Assembly (NCBI RefSeq): GCF_020404745.1
Contig: NZ_JAIZAP010000008.1
Span: 62,001-126,000 of the forward strand
DNA from: Aquibacillus saliphilus
GTDB taxonomy: Bacteria; Bacillota; Bacilli; Bacillales; Amphibacillaceae
Reading direction: 5' to 3'
DNA length: 64,000 nucleotides
The notes under the pieces were generated by a model, which had not been told where the DNA came from, made no database searches, and worked only from the letters and a program-made list of their open reading frames with translations. Made by a program: the position numbers and the translations under genes. Shown here piece by piece: positions 34,608-43,468 of this stretch (its first letter is position 1; each line of letters starts with the position of its first letter).

Positions 34608-34821
34608 TGCATGTTAAAAGCTGTCAAAAACTTATACAAGCTTTTTGAATGTAATTAAAGTTTTACTAACCTTAGGTTAGTAAAGGCTTAGTATTCTTCT
34701 GAAATTTATGCGTTAATGGGTACTTAAAGGGTTAGGACCTCTTACTCTTAGGACTAACTTTCCCCCGTGGTACGTCATGCATAATTATTTAGAAGTCAAT
34801 AAGTTAGGGGGAGATAATACA
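34608..34821 (+). ncRNA. Structured speH leader RNA, candidate cis-regulator
   Basis: The leader contains a 10-bp hairpin with a three-base loop (TTTACTAACC 34662-34671, GGTTAGTAAA 34675-34684), then GTTAGGACCT (34731-34740) able to pair with AGGACTAAC (34750-34758). The last arm continues as CTAACTTTCCCCC. Its CTAACTT (34754-34760) is complementary to AAGTTAG (34801-34807), and its TTTCCCCC (34759-34766) to GGGGGAGA (34807-34814), the speH ribosome binding site. These pairings overlap and cannot all form together, the layout of a translational switch. No known riboswitch class is recognised. Experimental role is unknown. Confidence 0.55.
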
Positions 34822-35199
34822 ATGGATACAATGGGAAGACATGTAATTGCCGAGATGTGGGACTGTAATATAGATAAGTTAAATGATATGGGATTAATTG
34901 AACAAGTTTTTGTGAATGCAGCATTAAAAGCAGGTGCTGAAATTCGCGAGGTAGCTTTTCACAAATTCGCTCCATATGGAGTTAGTGGTGTAGTTATTAT
35001 TTCTGAGTCACATTTAACAATCCACAGTTTTCCAGAGCATGGTTATGCTAGTATAGATGTTTATACTTGCGGTGACCTTATAGACCCAAACGTAGCAACT
35101 GACTTTATTGCTGAAGCACTTGAGTCGAAAAAGTGCGAAAAAGTTGAAGTGCCGCGAGGAATGGGACCTGTTGACGTAAACAAATTTAAAGCACTATAA
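34822..35199 (+). CDS. speH: S-adenosylmethionine decarboxylase proenzyme
   Basis: A 125-residue prokaryotic class 1B enzyme producing decarboxylated S-adenosylmethionine, the aminopropyl donor for spermidine. The self-cleavage site Ile-Ser-Glu-Ser-His-Leu-Thr-Ile-His places the pyruvoyl-forming Ser at residue 63, as in the Thermotoga enzyme. Tyr-Thr-Cys-Gly-Asp near residue 82 provides the catalytic Cys. ATG 34822 is chosen because AGGGGGAGA lies 8 bases upstream; the frame is open upstream to 34777 without a ribosome binding site. It precedes a 130-residue unknown gene and nrdR. No dedicated soluble speE is in this window, but a membrane aminopropyltransferase is at 988-2538. Confidence 0.94.
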   Translation: MDTMGRHVIAEMWDCNIDKLNDMGLIEQVFVNAALKAGAEIREVAFHKFAPYGVSGVVIISESHLTIHSFPEHGYASIDVYTCGDLIDPNVATDFIAEALESKKCEKVEVPRGMGPVDVNKFKAL

Positions 35200-35230
35200 A
35201 AAAATGTGAAACTAACACTTAGAAAAGTTT

Positions 35231-35260
35231 TGCCCTTGCTAGTTAGTAGCAAGGGTATTT
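35231..35260 (+). terminator. Terminator after speH
   Basis: CCCTTGCTA pairs perfectly with TAGCAAGGG (35233-35255), followed by TATTT. It is of the ACCCTTG stem type. Confidence 0.75.
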
Positions 35261-35473
35261 GCTGTTGTCTAAAATGGATATCAGTGGATGTTATTAATTA
35301 TAACAGGTAAGAACACTATGATGATGCTTGTCATTGCAATAGGCTGATTAAGGCATGACTTTCACTTTTTGTTCTTTTAAAGGTCTTTGTCGTTTTCTTT
35401 TTTAAAACGTGTTAAAATAAAAAGAGATTAATAATTAATAAGTGATATACTAATTCATAATGAGGTGCAGGGG

Positions 35474-35866
35474 ATGAGTTTTCGACAAACATTTACAAAG
35501 TTTTTTAATAATCATTCAGAAACAAGTGACAAACACTGGGATTCAAACTTAAAAACACATTATTTTAAAACTACCAAAGATAAGGGATTTAATGCTGTTG
35601 AACACTTTTTTAATCAGTCATCAAAATTTGAAGTAATCGCCAAATCGGATACACATGGTGAAATCAGTGCTAATTACAAAAGCGGTGGTAAAAAGGCATT
35701 TGTTATTGCTACTGTAATAATGGTCAAGCCGTTTCGGACAGCCGTTGATTTTTCCGTGACAACAGAATCAATTATTCCATTTGACTTAGGATATAGTCAT
35801 AATCTTATTCCAAAGTTTTATAATGATTTGAAAAAAGATTTAACACATATTCCAAATAATAATTAG
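35474..35866 (+). CDS. Conserved-looking cytosolic protein of unknown function
   Basis: A 130-residue soluble protein with no signal peptide or membrane segment. The N-terminal third is polar with several Lys, Thr and Asn; the centre has alternating strands (Phe-Val-Ile-Ala-Thr-Val-Ile-Met-Val) and a C-terminal helix. I do not recognise the family. ATG 35474 is favoured over GTG 35465, which lies inside the GAGGTG ribosome binding site. It stands between the speH terminator and nrdR, 24 bases before the latter, so it probably shares the nrdR transcript. A role in nucleotide or replication control would be guesswork. Confidence 0.7.
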   Translation: MSFRQTFTKFFNNHSETSDKHWDSNLKTHYFKTTKDKGFNAVEHFFNQSSKFEVIAKSDTHGEISANYKSGGKKAFVIATVIMVKPFRTAVDFSVTTESIIPFDLGYSHNLIPKFYNDLKKDLTHIPNNN

Positions 35867-35890
35867 AAACAAATTAATGGGGCTGATGAA

Positions 35891-36352
35891 ATGAAGTGTC
35901 CAAACTGTCAATATAAAAGCACAAAAGTATTGGATTCAAGACCAATTGAAGATGGACGATCGATAAGGCGGAGGAGAGAATGTGAAGACTGTTCTTTTCG
36001 ATTCACAACCTTTGAACGCTTAGAAGAGGTTCCGTTAATTGTAGTCAAAAAAGAAGGTACTAGGGAAGAATACAGCAGGGACAAGCTAATGCGTGGTCTT
36101 ATTAAAGCTTGTGAGAAAAGACCTGTTGCTTTAGAGCAAATTGAATCTATTGCAATTGAGGTTGAAAAAGAACTGCGTAATCGTGGTACATCGGAAACAC
36201 AAAGTAAAGAGATTGGTGAAATGGTTATGGACAGATTATCAACTGTGGATGAAGTAGCATATGTTCGGTTTGCTTCTGTCTATAGGCAATTTAAGGATAT
36301 AAGTGTGTTTTTAGATGAACTAAAGGATTTAATTCGAACGGATAAAAAGTAA
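35891..36352 (+). CDS. nrdR: Transcriptional repressor NrdR
   Basis: A 153-residue repressor of ribonucleotide reductase genes. A zinc ribbon with Cys3, Cys6, Cys31 and Cys34 and the basic stretch Arg-Ser-Ile-Arg-Arg-Arg-Arg-Glu forms the DNA-binding part; residues about 49-139 form the ATP-cone that senses ATP versus dATP. In its dATP-loaded form NrdR binds NrdR boxes near nrd promoters, none of which lie in this window. The start ATG has a weak site (GGGGCTGA). It precedes dnaB, keeping the deoxynucleotide supply regulator with replication initiation genes as in B. subtilis. Confidence 0.95.
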   Translation: MKCPNCQYKSTKVLDSRPIEDGRSIRRRRECEDCSFRFTTFERLEEVPLIVVKKEGTREEYSRDKLMRGLIKACEKRPVALEQIESIAIEVEKELRNRGTSETQSKEIGEMVMDRLSTVDEVAYVRFASVYRQFKDISVFLDELKDLIRTDKK

Positions 36353-36356
36353 AATC

Positions 36357-36382
36357 TGAGCCTGACCTGGCTCTTTTTTCTT
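36357..36382 (+). terminator. Terminator after nrdR
   Basis: A short GC-rich stem GAGCC/GGCTC (36357-36361 with 36368-36372) with a six-base loop is followed by TTTTTTCTTTT. Confidence 0.75.
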
Positions 36383-36431
36383 TTCTTAATAAATAGATTT
36401 TATGCAGGAATAGAAAGGGTTAGAGGAAAAA

Positions 36432-37823
36432 ATGCAGCAACAAAACATTGGTAAATTACTCCCAATTGAAGGTTTTTATGTAATATTTCGTGGAGAAATA
36501 TCAACTACTTATTTTCAGGCTTTGACCCATTTGTATCAACCACTAATTGGAATCCACGCCATTGCTCTTTATCAAACACTTTTAAGTGAAAGCTTTATAA
36601 GGCATAACCCAACTACACCAAATACTCACCATACTTTAATGAACTATATGTCATTACCGTTAGATGAAATCTATCAAGCGCGTTTGAAATTAGAAGCAAT
36701 TGGACTTTTAACAACCTTTAAGGAACAGTCAGATCAGATTACATATACGTATTATTTAAATCCGCCATTTTCTTATAATGATTTCTTTGATGACGGTATG
36801 TTATCGCAACTTCTGTATCATCATTTAGGTGAGGATAAGTATACTAGCTTATTAAAGGCATTAAGTAGCTCTGAAATGACTGTTTCTAATTCAGCAAATA
36901 ATGTAACGGCAAGCTTTAATGATGTCTTTCAAACACATTCAACTATGTTTAACAAAATGAATTCTAATGAGAAATCAAATGATCAAAAAAATGAACAATC
37001 GAATAAGGGACCAACAGTTTCTGAGGACATGCTAGACTTTGAATGGATTGAACAAATGTTAAGCCAACGAATGTTGCCTGCTACTAAAGTGCTAAGTCCA
37101 AGAAACAAAAAATTAATGTCGCAGATGGTTGTCCTCTATGATTTAACAAATCAGGATTTAGAAAAAGCCATATTATGGGCAGTTAATGAAGAAAATTTAT
37201 TGGAAGTTCAGGAGTTTAAAACTGCTTGTCACGATTTAATGAAATCACCAAAGAAGAAATCGGATATAAAGCTAGTAAATAAAAGAGATGGAGTTAATAC
37301 TAGCCAATCAAATTTGAATAAATCGTTAAGTAAAGAAGAACAATTTATTCAAATGCTTGAAACTATTTCACCTAAGCAGTTACTAGAAGATTTAGCTGGT
37401 GGAAATGAAGCATCTTCCCAAGATTTAAAAATAATAGGAGATGTCATGTCACAGCAAGGATTGAAACCAGGAGTTATCAATGTGTTAATTCACTATGTTC
37501 TCCTGAAGACTGACATGAAACTAACAAAAGCTTATCTAGAAAAAATTGCAAGTCATTGGGCCAGAAAAAATGTTACAACTGTAAAACAAGCGATGACTCT
37601 AGCGAAATCAGAACATAAGAAGTACCAGGAATGGGGATCTAACAAGCAACAGTTTTATAAAAAAACGACCAAAAAAGAGGTTGTACCTGATTGGTTTACA
37701 GAATCTAAATCAAATGATGGTAATCAAAAAAAGAAGAAATCTAACGATGATAGCCAGGATAATGAGGATATTAGTAAGCTTTTGCAGAACTATACAAAAA
37801 ACAAGAAATCTAATCATTTATAA
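36432..37823 (+). CDS. dnaB: Replication initiation and membrane attachment protein DnaB
   Basis: A 463-residue primosomal protein of the Bacillus DnaB/DnaD type, not the helicase. The N-terminal DnaB/DnaD winged-helix region covers about residues 1-140, followed by an Asn/Ser-rich linker (about 155-195), a second conserved helical region around 205-270 and a DDBH2 domain near 300-400. The C-terminal 60 residues are Lys/Asn-rich and probably disordered. In B. subtilis it acts with DnaD and DnaI to load the replicative helicase at oriC and restart sites. dnaI starts 13 bases downstream. Confidence 0.92.
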   Translation: MQQQNIGKLLPIEGFYVIFRGEISTTYFQALTHLYQPLIGIHAIALYQTLLSESFIRHNPTTPNTHHTLMNYMSLPLDEIYQARLKLEAIGLLTTFKEQSDQITYTYYLNPPFSYNDFFDDGMLSQLLYHHLGEDKYTSLLKALSSSEMTVSNSANNVTASFNDVFQTHSTMFNKMNSNEKSNDQKNEQSNKGPTVSEDMLDFEWIEQMLSQRMLPATKVLSPRNKKLMSQMVVLYDLTNQDLEKAILWAVNEENLLEVQEFKTACHDLMKSPKKKSDIKLVNKRDGVNTSQSNLNKSLSKEEQFIQMLETISPKQLLEDLAGGNEASSQDLKIIGDVMSQQGLKPGVINVLIHYVLLKTDMKLTKAYLEKIASHWARKNVTTVKQAMTLAKSEHKKYQEWGSNKQQFYKKTTKKEVVPDWFTESKSNDGNQKKKKSNDDSQDNEDISKLLQNYTKNKKSNHL

Positions 37824-37835
37824 GGATGATTTAAA

Positions 37836-38768
37836 ATGGAACCAATTCAGAGCGCACTTAAGAAGTGGATGAAAGAAAATAAAAACTTCCAAGAAAATTA
37901 TAACCAAATACGTAATGATATCTTAAACGATCCAGATGTTAATGAGATTATTAGAAAGCACCCGGAGTTTACTGGACGTGATATTGACAGAAACTTAATG
38001 AAACTTTATGAGTTTAGGTCACAATCCAAACAGTGTGCTGATTGTCCTTCTCTTGCTCAATGTATAAATATATTACCCGGTTATACTCCGTATCTAGAAG
38101 TAGAAAAAAGTGATATACATTTAACATATGATAAATGCCATCAGAAAATTAAAAGTGATGAGCAACAACAAAAACAAGCCCTAGTAAAGAGCTTATATAT
38201 GCCAAGGGATATTTTAGAAGCGTCCATAGCAGGATTAGATCACAAGGATGCTGAACGTCATGATGCGATACGTCAAGCTGTATCTTATATTGAATCAATA
38301 GGAACAAAGCAGGCTGAAAAAGGGCTGTATTTTCATGGGCCTTTTGGTGTTGGAAAAACATATTTTCTTGGAGCAATTGCAAATGAGTTAGCGGAAAAAC
38401 GAATTTCTTCTATGCTTATTTATATGCCTGAATTTGTAAGGGAAATTAAAGCGTCGCTAAAAGATGATTCAATTAATGAGAAAATCGAACACTTCAAGAA
38501 GGTGCAAGTATTAATGCTGGATGATATTGGAGCAGAGTCGTTATCTGCTTGGTTCAGAGATGAAATACTAGGATCGATCTTGCAATACCGAATGATGGAA
38601 AGGTTGCCTGTTTTCTTTAGTTCTAACTATAATTTAAAACAACTAGAACATCATTTAGCCACCTCGACTCGTGGAGATACGGAATCGGTTAAGGCAGGTA
38701 GAATAATCGAGAGAATTAAACAAGTAAGTAAAGAGGTTTCATTATTCGGTTATAACCGTAGAGGGTAA
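37836..38768 (+). CDS. dnaI: Primosomal helicase loader DnaI
   Basis: A 310-residue AAA+ helicase loader. The N-terminal helicase-binding domain carries a zinc-binding set (Cys67, Cys70, Cys76, Cys101) at the positions known for B. subtilis DnaI. The AAA+ module has Walker A Gly-Pro-Phe-Gly-Val-Gly-Lys-Thr (168-175), Walker B Leu-Met-Leu-Asp-Asp (about 226-230) and an Arg finger region with Ser-Thr-Arg near residue 283. It delivers the replicative helicase DnaC to DNA together with DnaB. It is followed by a terminator. Confidence 0.94.
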   Translation: MEPIQSALKKWMKENKNFQENYNQIRNDILNDPDVNEIIRKHPEFTGRDIDRNLMKLYEFRSQSKQCADCPSLAQCINILPGYTPYLEVEKSDIHLTYDKCHQKIKSDEQQQKQALVKSLYMPRDILEASIAGLDHKDAERHDAIRQAVSYIESIGTKQAEKGLYFHGPFGVGKTYFLGAIANELAEKRISSMLIYMPEFVREIKASLKDDSINEKIEHFKKVQVLMLDDIGAESLSAWFRDEILGSILQYRMMERLPVFFSSNYNLKQLEHHLATSTRGDTESVKAGRIIERIKQVSKEVSLFGYNRRG

Positions 38769-38779
38769 TTATCAATCCA

Positions 38780-38809
38780 AAACCATGTCTATCTGACATG
38801 GTTTTTTTG
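38780..38809 (+). terminator. Terminator of the dnaBI unit
   Basis: A perfect 11-bp stem (AAAACCATGTC with GACATGGTTTT) around a five-base loop ends in seven T. Confidence 0.92.
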
Positions 38810-38921
38810 CTCTACTAAATAATTTATCAATTCTACTACAATATATTTTAAATAGATAATACATTTTTTAATGTACTCTCCCATATAATGTAACAGTTTG
38901 AGCGTGGTGAGGGTGATATGA

Positions 38922-39758
38922 TTGTTTGAGGTGTATTTTGAGTCTCATAAAGAGGCGGTAACTTTTTGTCAACGTTTGTTCAAATACGATAAGCACTGTA
39001 AGATCAATTGGAAAGAAAGCGACCTGATTAAGATTGAAGTGATAAATTTAGTCGATAACCATCAAAAAAAACTTGGTAAAGCAATGACTGATGTATTTAT
39101 TTTTCATAGAGAAATGAATTGGATTAAGTACACGATAAAACATTGCTTTTACTACCAAAATAAGGAGGAGATTTTAAGAATTATTGAACTAACACAGTCT
39201 ATCATAGTCGGTGGCAATAGTAATTTTAGTGAGATTGCAAAAAACAATAAACCAAGAACTGTGTTATTAAATTTATTTGAAACATATTCTAATGAGTTAA
39301 TTATTCATTTTGATTCGATTATTAATTTCCGTTTTCAATCGTATCGAAATGACCTTATTGATGTTGTAGGACTGGCTATTGATGAATTTAAGAGGGAAGA
39401 GGAATATCAAACATTTGTAGAATCTTTAAGAAAATTTATAATGATAAAAGAACCGAAATATTCAACTGTGCACGTGACTCAAGGTCATGATTTTACGTTC
39501 TATAGATCCGACGGTAGCCCTTTTTCTACATTGGAATTAAAAACAATAATAAATGGAGCACCGTTATACATAGTTGGTCTAGATGAAGAAGAGTTAAACT
39601 TGACACCGTTATTAGCGATGATTCCTGAAGAAATAATCATTTATGGGAATCATCCGTCAGAAGCAAAGACATTAACAATTATTAATATCTTTCAAGAAAA
39701 AGTGAAATTTAAACCACTGAAAAGTTTTCCTTATCCAATTTATTCGAAAAGCGAGTAA
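38922..39758 (+). CDS. ytxC: YtxC-like protein, possible sporulation protein
   Basis: A 278-residue soluble protein matching the YtxC family, found downstream of dnaI in Bacillus; the family is annotated as putative sporulation proteins without known activity. The sequence is helical and charged in the N-terminal two thirds, with a mixed alpha/beta C-terminal part containing Ile-Ile-Ile-Tyr-Gly-Asn-His. The start is a TTG at 38922 with GAGGGTGAT upstream; the ATG at 38918 is in another frame and stops after three codons. It stands alone, followed by the thrS promoter. Confidence 0.82.
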   Translation: MFEVYFESHKEAVTFCQRLFKYDKHCKINWKESDLIKIEVINLVDNHQKKLGKAMTDVFIFHREMNWIKYTIKHCFYYQNKEEILRIIELTQSIIVGGNSNFSEIAKNNKPRTVLLNLFETYSNELIIHFDSIINFRFQSYRNDLIDVVGLAIDEFKREEEYQTFVESLRKFIMIKEPKYSTVHVTQGHDFTFYRSDGSPFSTLELKTIINGAPLYIVGLDEEELNLTPLLAMIPEEIIIYGNHPSEAKTLTIINIFQEKVKFKPLKSFPYPIYSKSE

Positions 39759-39766
39759 ATAGATGC

Positions 39767-39795
39767 TTGATTTTTTATGATTCTATCGATATAAT
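39767..39795 (+). promoter_or_regulatory. thrS promoter
   Basis: TTGATT (39767-39772) and TATAAT (39790-39795) are 17 bases apart; initiation is predicted near 39802, at the start of the T-box leader. Confidence 0.8.
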
Positions 39796-39801
39796 ACTTC
39801 C

Positions 39802-40077
39802 ATATATTAATTTAAGTGTAACTGGTATTGATGAGGACAATATTTTATGATAGGAATACATATAGAGAGGGAGGCCATAGGCTGAAAGCTTCCTGTATAT
39901 CCGCATATAATTACCCCCTCTAAACCCTGCTTGCGAAAATGATTGAATGATTAGTCAGCAGCGACTCATCTACGTTACAGATGCTAAATGAGCCGCGTTA
40001 AAATGCGGGAACTAGGGTGGAACCACGAGCAGGCGCTTGTCCCTTTGCAACTATGCAAAGAGGCGAGCGTTTTTTTA
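39802..40077 (+). ncRNA. T-box leader of thrS, Thr specifier
   Basis: The conserved T-box sequence AGGGTGGAACCACGAG lies at 40014-40029. Stem I is closed by AGAGGG (39866-39871) with CCCTCT (39916-39921), and ACC (39913-39915), a threonine codon, sits just before the 3' strand where the specifier is expected. The TGGA in the T-box bulge would pair with the uncharged tRNA end UCCA. The competing terminator spans 40034-40077 with a T7 run. Uncharged tRNA-Thr is expected to allow read-through into thrS. Confidence 0.93.
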
Positions 40078-40105
40078 TTGTAAATAAGGACAAGGAGTGA
40101 AAGTA

Positions 40106-42055
40106 ATGACAAAAAATATCGAGATAACATTCCCAGATGGAGCAATAAAAGAGTTTCCGAAAGGGACTACAGGAGAGGATATTGCAGCGTCAATCTCACC
40201 TGGTCTAAAAAAACAAGCTCTTGCTGTTAAATTAGATGGTGTTCTTTATGACTTTCGTAGTGAACTTCCTCATAATGGCGAAATTGAAATTGTTACCTAT
40301 AAAAGTGATGATGGCGTTGAAATAATGCGTCATTCCACTGCTCACTTGATGGCACAAGCAGTCAAACGTTTGTATGGCAATGTCAAGTTAGGTGTAGGAC
40401 CAACAATCGAAAACGGATTTTATTACGATATTGACATGGAGGAATCAATTACACCAGAAGATCTACCTCGGATTGAAAAAGAAATGCAAAGAATAGTTGA
40501 TGAGAATTTAGAAATTATTCGTAAAGAGGTTTCACGAGATGAAGCAAAACAAATGTTCCAAGAAATTGGAGATGACTTAAAATTAGAATTAATCGATGCC
40601 ATCCCAGAAGATCAAGCAGTAACAATTTATCAACAAGGAGAATTTTTTGATCTCTGTCGTGGGATTCATGTACCTTCTACAAGTAAAATAAAGGTATTTA
40701 AATTATTAAGCATATCAGGTGCTTATTGGCGTGGAGATAGTAAAAATAAAATGCTACAACGGATTTACGGTACATCTTTTGAGAAGAAAGGTCAGCTAGA
40801 AGAGTACCTTAAATTCCGTGAAGAAGCAAAAGAACGAGATCATCGCAAATTAGGAAAGGAACTGGAGCTATTTACAGTTTCTCAGCAAGTAGGTCAGGGG
40901 TTACCTTTGTGGTTACCTAAGGGTGCAACAATCCGTCGTTCTATTGAACGCTATATAGTTGATCTAGAGGAACGTTTAGGCTATGACCATGTGTATACTC
41001 CAGTATTGGGAAGTGTTGAACTTTATAAGACGAGTGGACACTGGGATCACTACAAGGATGATATGTTCCCAACAATGGAGATGGACAATGAAGATTTGGT
41101 CTTAAGACCAATGAACTGTCCACATCACATGATGGTCTATAAAAATGAACTGCACAGCTACCGGAATTTACCTGTAAGAATAGCTGAACTCGGAACAATG
41201 CATCGCCATGAAATGTCAGGTGCTCTGGCAGGGTTACAACGAGTTCGAGCAATGACTTTGAATGATGCACATATATTTGCAAGACCAGATCAACTAAAAG
41301 ATGAATTTATCCGTGTAGTACAATTGGTGCAAAATGTTTATAAAGACTTTGGAATTGATGATTACTATTTCCGTTTATCTTATCGTGATCCAGAAGATAA
41401 AGAGAAATATGTTGACAATGACGAGATGTGGAACAAAGCACAAGCCATGTTAAAAGAAACAATGGAAGACATGGAACTTGATTATGTAGAATCTGATGGT
41501 GAGGCTGCATTTTACGGTCCTAAGCTAGATGTTATGGTTAAAACAGCTCTAGGGAAAGATGAAACACTATCAACTGTACAACTTGATTTCCATTTACCTG
41601 ATCGATTTGATTTAACTTACATTGGCGAGGATGGAAAAGAACATCGTCCTGTTGTTATTCACCGTGGGGTTGTTTCTACCATGGAGCGTTTTGTAGCCTT
41701 CTTGATTGAAGAATATAAAGGAGCGTTTCCGGCATGGTTAGCACCTGTACAAGCTAAAATTATTCCTGTATCAGCAGATGTTCATCTCGATTACGCTACA
41801 AAAGTCGAAGAAGAATTAAGATTAAACGGGGTCCGTGTTGAAGTCGATCATAGAGAAGAAAAAATCGGCTATAAAATAAGAGAAGCGCAAATGAAAAAAG
41901 TCCCGTTCGCACTTGTTGTAGGTGATAAAGAGATTGAAAATCAATCAGTCAATGTTCGTCGTTATGGAGAGAAAGATTCGGAGACAAAACCATTGAAGGA
42001 TTTTATTTCTGATATAAAAAATGAAATTGATTCAAAGATAGTACACAATAAGTAA
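40106..42055 (+). CDS. thrS: Threonyl-tRNA synthetase
   Basis: A 649-residue class II synthetase that charges tRNA-Thr. N-terminal TGS domain (about 1-60), editing domain with His-Ser-Thr-Ala-His-Leu near residue 76, class II core (about 270-535) with the zinc-ligand segment Met-Asn-Cys-Pro-His-His and motif 2 Gly-Thr-Met-His-Arg-His-Glu, and an anticodon-binding domain (about 545-645). ATG 40106 is chosen over GTG 40097 because AAGGAG (40092-40097) is 8 bases upstream. It is controlled by the T-box upstream and followed by a terminator. Confidence 0.96.
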   Translation: MTKNIEITFPDGAIKEFPKGTTGEDIAASISPGLKKQALAVKLDGVLYDFRSELPHNGEIEIVTYKSDDGVEIMRHSTAHLMAQAVKRLYGNVKLGVGPTIENGFYYDIDMEESITPEDLPRIEKEMQRIVDENLEIIRKEVSRDEAKQMFQEIGDDLKLELIDAIPEDQAVTIYQQGEFFDLCRGIHVPSTSKIKVFKLLSISGAYWRGDSKNKMLQRIYGTSFEKKGQLEEYLKFREEAKERDHRKLGKELELFTVSQQVGQGLPLWLPKGATIRRSIERYIVDLEERLGYDHVYTPVLGSVELYKTSGHWDHYKDDMFPTMEMDNEDLVLRPMNCPHHMMVYKNELHSYRNLPVRIAELGTMHRHEMSGALAGLQRVRAMTLNDAHIFARPDQLKDEFIRVVQLVQNVYKDFGIDDYYFRLSYRDPEDKEKYVDNDEMWNKAQAMLKETMEDMELDYVESDGEAAFYGPKLDVMVKTALGKDETLSTVQLDFHLPDRFDLTYIGEDGKEHRPVVIHRGVVSTMERFVAFLIEEYKGAFPAWLAPVQAKIIPVSADVHLDYATKVEEELRLNGVRVEVDHREEKIGYKIREAQMKKVPFALVVGDKEIENQSVNVRRYGEKDSETKPLKDFISDIKNEIDSKIVHNK

Positions 42056-42060
42056 CTATA

Positions 42061-42105
42061 AAGAGTTCTTACTTTCTTAGATAAAGGAAGGTAAGAACTT
42101 TTTTT
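42061..42105 (+). terminator. Terminator after thrS
   Basis: AGTTCTTAC (42064-42072) pairs with GTAAGAACT (42091-42099), with a CTTTC/GGAAG extension inside and a T7 run after. Confidence 0.9.
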
Positions 42106-42230
42106 CTGTTAAGTTAGTTCGATAGAACGAAGACAATCTATTTAATCCCAAAATGATAAATTTACTATTGCATTAGTCAGATCTAATAAGTTATAATATA
42201 AAAGTTCGCTAATAGATATACAATGAGTCA

Positions 42231-42259
42231 TTGACACAAATCGTAATTCATGCTATTAT
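42231..42259 (+). promoter_or_regulatory. infC operon promoter
   Basis: A consensus TTGACA (42231-42236) and TATTAT (42254-42259) are 17 bases apart. Initiation is predicted near 42266. The 125 bases before it, after the thrS terminator, hold nothing else that I recognise. Confidence 0.85.
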
Positions 42260-42265
42260 TTTATA

Positions 42266-42577
42266 GATGAAATTAAATATGATCTGAGGCAAGTAGAAGC
42301 ACCCGCTTCTCACCTGATTGACGCATCTTATTGCAGTTAACAGGTTACTATTCCGTTTGAAAAATAGTAGATGTGTGGGTGCAGAATATGTACCGACACT
42401 TTTTTTATTTTATTAAAAAATCGAACCTTATTAAATCTTGAAGGTTCGTCGGAAAATAGTATAGGAAAAACTAAGGTATCTGCTATCTAGCAGGCTGAAG
42501 TTTTTAAATGCGGTCATCAATAACTTGTCGATTTAGGTCACATATTTTTTGTTCAAAAACTATGGAGGTGGCTGATT
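42266..42577 (+). ncRNA. L20-type autoregulatory leader of infC-rpmI-rplT
   Basis: The leader shows the B. subtilis-type L20 element: GCACCC (42299-42304) pairs long-range with GGGTGC (42377-42382), CACCTG (42311-42316) pairs with CAGGT near 42341, and the competing terminator GTGTGGGT.../ACC.ACAC ends in a T7 run at about 42400-42406. Ribosomal protein L20 is known to bind this structure and favour termination. A second perfect 8-bp hairpin (CGAACCTT 42422-42429, AAGGTTCG 42441-42448) without a T-tract lies before the infC ribosome binding site. Confidence 0.9.
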
Positions 42578-43096
42578 ATTAGCAAAGATATGAATGTCAA
42601 TGAGAAAATTCGCGCACGTGAAGTACGTCTCATTGATTCTAATGGGGATCAACTTGGTGTTAAATCTCGCCAAGAAGCGTTGGAAATTGCTCAAACTAGA
42701 AACTTAGATTTAGTCTTGGTTGCGCCGAATGCAAAACCGCCAGTATGTCGTATTATGGATTTTGGTAAGTTTCGTTTTGAGCAACAAAAGAAAGAAAAAG
42801 AAGCTCGTAAAAACCAAAAAATAATCAACGTCAAAGAAGTCCGTCTTAGTCCAGGAATTGAAGAGCATGACTTTAATACGAAGTTGAAAAATGCGAGAAA
42901 GTTCCTAGAAAAAGGCGACAAAGTTAAAGTTTCAATTCGCTTCAGAGGACGTGCAATTACCCATAAAGAACTAGGTCAAAAAGTTCTTGTACGTATGGCT
43001 GAAGAATGTAAAGAGCTTTCCACGGTTGAACAAAGACCAAAAATGGAAGGTCGCAGTATGTTCTTGATGCTTGCACCAGTAAATGAAAAACAATAA
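42578..43096 (+). CDS. infC: Translation initiation factor IF-3, ATT start codon
   Basis: IF-3 of 172 residues starting at the ATT 42578, which gives [12 protein letters not shown], collinear with other Bacillus IF-3 proteins. GGAGG (42564-42568) is 9 bases upstream; the first ATG (42590) is 21 bases away and would remove conserved residues. IF-3 binds the 30S subunit, blocks premature 50S joining and rejects poor start codons, which allows autoregulation through its own AUU start, as known in E. coli. N-domain about 5-75, C-domain about 85-170. Confidence 0.93.
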   Translation: MSKDMNVNEKIRAREVRLIDSNGDQLGVKSRQEALEIAQTRNLDLVLVAPNAKPPVCRIMDFGKFRFEQQKKEKEARKNQKIINVKEVRLSPGIEEHDFNTKLKNARKFLEKGDKVKVSIRFRGRAITHKELGQKVLVRMAEECKELSTVEQRPKMEGRSMFLMLAPVNEKQ

Positions 43097-43139
43097 AGAG
43101 TAATTATATTAAAGTATTAGTTACAAGGAGGAACTACTC

Positions 43140-43337
43140 ATGCCAAAGATGAAGACCCACAAAGGTACTCAAAAACGTTTTAAAAGAACCGGTTCTGGGA
43201 AAGTAAAACGTTCCCATGCATATACTAGTCACTTATTTGCTAACAAATCTACGAAGCAAAAACGTAAGCTTCGTAAGAGCACTCTTCTTTCACCGGGAGA
43301 TTTCAAACGTATCAAACAAATGTTACCTAAGAAATAA
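43140..43337 (+). CDS. rpmI: 50S ribosomal protein L35
   Basis: A 65-residue, strongly basic protein with the L35 opening Met-Pro-Lys-Met-Lys-Thr-His-Lys-Gly and [10 protein letters not shown]. It buries in 23S rRNA in the large subunit. AAGGAGGAACT is a strong ribosome binding site. It is the second gene of the infC operon, controlled by L20 through the leader. The 131-base gap to rplT contains nested inverted repeats. Confidence 0.96.
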   Translation: MPKMKTHKGTQKRFKRTGSGKVKRSHAYTSHLFANKSTKQKRKLRKSTLLSPGDFKRIKQMLPKK

Positions 43338-43365
43338 ATTCAAATTCAACTTTGTTGAACCAATG

Positions 43366-43417
43366 ACGGTAGCCCACAAATAGTTTTAACTATTGTTAGA
43401 AGAGCTACTTGCTATCG
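43366..43417 (+). other. Structured rpmI-rplT intercistronic region
   Basis: CGGTAGC (43366-43372) can pair with GCTATCG (43411-43417) by one wobble, enclosing a second hairpin (CAAATAG with CTATTGT, one bulge). It may stabilise the message or serve as a processing or protein-binding site. No terminator T-tract follows. Confidence 0.4.
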
Positions 43418-43468
43418 GAAAAAACTTATACGATTAGATTCGTTGATATATACTAGGAGGGAATCACT

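Noticed and set aside
34777-34821. N-terminal extension of speH
   Set aside because: No ribosome binding site upstream, and it would include the SpeH Shine-Dalgarno region; all SpeH proteins start at the Met-Asp-Thr-Met-Gly-Arg position.
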